From the NCBI GenBank assembly GCA_008828725.1, contig MEHQ01001636.1, positions 244,450 through 308,449 of the forward strand: 64,000 nucleotides of DNA, written 5' to 3'. The translations under genes and the position numbers were made by a program. Shown here piece after piece: positions 63,349-64,000 of the stretch. The notes under the pieces were generated by a model, which had not been told where the DNA came from, did not search any database, and saw nothing but the letters and a program-made list of their open reading frames with translations. The number at the start of each line of letters is the position of its first letter. The first letter of the stretch is position 1. Source of the DNA: Saccharina japonica. Taxonomy: Eukaryota > Sar > Phaeophyceae > Laminariales > Laminariaceae.

Positions 63349-63472
63349 AAGGTCGACTACAAGAGCCTCATCAACTACTACTTGAGGGAGAAGTTGTACC
63401 AGCATGCCGCGGACGAGGCGGCCGAGCAAATACAGCGCCGCGGTAACGACACCTATCTTCTCTACTGGGAAG
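63349..63472 (+). CDS. IFT139/TTC21-like exon, N-terminal TPR region
   Basis: Acceptor GGCCCGAG, then KVDYKSLINYYLREKLYQHA, ADEAAEQIQRRGNDTYLLYW, and a donor GAAG/GTGGGT in phase 1. The pattern LINYY..E..YQH....A.E...R.G.D....Y is that of the TTC21B/IFT139 N-terminus, a tetratricopeptide-repeat subunit of the IFT-A complex that carries cargo in retrograde transport in flagella. Only this exon is in the window; the remainder would lie to the right. The open frame can also be read from ATG 63,298. Presence of IFT-A fits an alga with flagellate spores or gametes. Confidence 0.6.
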
Positions 63473-63504
63473 GTGGGTCCACACTTTTTCTTCCCGTGAA
63501 ATAG

Positions 63505-64000
63505 CGAGTTAAGTGTGCGCCGTGGGTGGTGTGCCAGCACATGCAATGACGGAAAATCAAAGCGCATACCTTTCACACTCTGCGACGACCAAAACAATAA
63601 GCGCCTGGGGCACGGGCACGTGGGCTGACGATGGGGTATTTTTTTGCTTTGCTGCAACATTCTCCCATTAATTCGTGCCTACAAACAGTCGTACCGTGGG
63701 TACGCCTCGGTTGGCAGCCAGGGTACGGATGCGCGATCAAAATTGGCGACTCCACCCACGATGTACTCGTATGGATACGTTAAAAAAAAAGTGCGGCGAC
63801 TGGTAGATTTCCAAGGTTAAACGTAGAGCCAGCGTGAATGGCGACTGCGTGCTGCCCACCCGTGGATTGCGAGGGACGCACAATTACGGTTTCGCTCGGC
63901 GTTGCCCATTGAAAGAAATATACGCAGTAGCCGTTACCGTGTTCTTGACACACAAAGCACACCACAAAAAAGTACCAAACGTAATGTATACGAAGTATGA
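63505..64000. other. Presumed intron of the IFT139-like gene
   Basis: No further TPR exon or other gene is visible to the right edge of the window. Confidence 0.4.

Overview
The window looks like nuclear DNA of a photosynthetic, flagellate-forming stramenopile, most plausibly a brown alga. This is an inference. It rests on one exon encoding an ER signal peptide followed by a phenylalanine-led transit peptide (the A-x-A/F-V-P pattern of stramenopile plastid proteins), on a probable IFT139/TTC21 ciliary gene, on short exons (57-336 bp) separated by kilobase introns, and on the abundance of CAG/CTG and GTAC-type simple repeats. Coding density is very low: about 2 kb of exon is recognised in 64 kb. 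No operons, CRISPR arrays, rRNA genes or viral/LTR elements were recognised.

Three spliced genes can be supported. (1) A minus-strand gene at about 18.7-11.9 kb encodes seven hydrophobic segments followed by the C-terminal half of an RGS domain: a 7TM-RGS protein, i.e. a candidate receptor-type regulator of heterotrimeric G proteins. One RGS exon is present twice, beside a 368-base gap. (2) A minus-strand gene of about 28 kb, from 61.6 to 33.9 kb, encodes a type II (alternative, rotenone-insensitive type) NAD(P)H dehydrogenase. Twelve exons were placed by hand; most introns are phase 0, and two use GC donors. Exon 1, if it belongs to this gene, directs the enzyme to the plastid. One exon, between 43.6 and 42.6 kb, was not found. 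(3) A plus-strand gene starts near 62.1 kb and runs off the right edge; its second exon resembles the N-terminus of TTC21/IFT139. A pair of plus-strand exons at 37.2-38.1 kb belongs to an unrecognised protein and sits inside an intron of gene 2.

Layout: 0-6.4 kb, noncoding DNA with an exact 1,906-bp tandem duplication starting at an N. 6.4-9.5 kb, 9-bp, trinucleotide and 15-bp tandem repeats, the last split by a nested DNA-transposon insertion. 9.5-11.8 kb, noncoding with poly-C-tailed short elements. 11.8-18.7 kb, the 7TM-RGS gene. 18.7-33.9 kb, gene-free with MITEs, a decayed LINE, microsatellites, two palindrome-array elements and a diverged tandem duplication. 33.9-61.6 kb, the NADH dehydrogenase gene, its introns packed with LINEs, poly-C-tailed short elements, MITEs and satellites. 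61.6-64 kb, start of the IFT139-like gene.

Much of the odd structure may be assembly-related. Nearly every N lies in or beside a poly-G/poly-C run. The copy at 35.5-37.2 kb differs from that at 38.1-39.9 kb by many single-base insertions, like an uncorrected long read. At 48.5-58.0 kb two interlocked inverted repeats (order A E B E' A' E B') put NADH dehydrogenase exons in both orientations; deleting about 5 kb would restore one collinear gene. The most interesting biological signals are the LINE and short-element families sharing a 3' end that runs into poly-C, the elements built from arrays of one 20-bp palindrome, and the 7TM-RGS gene.
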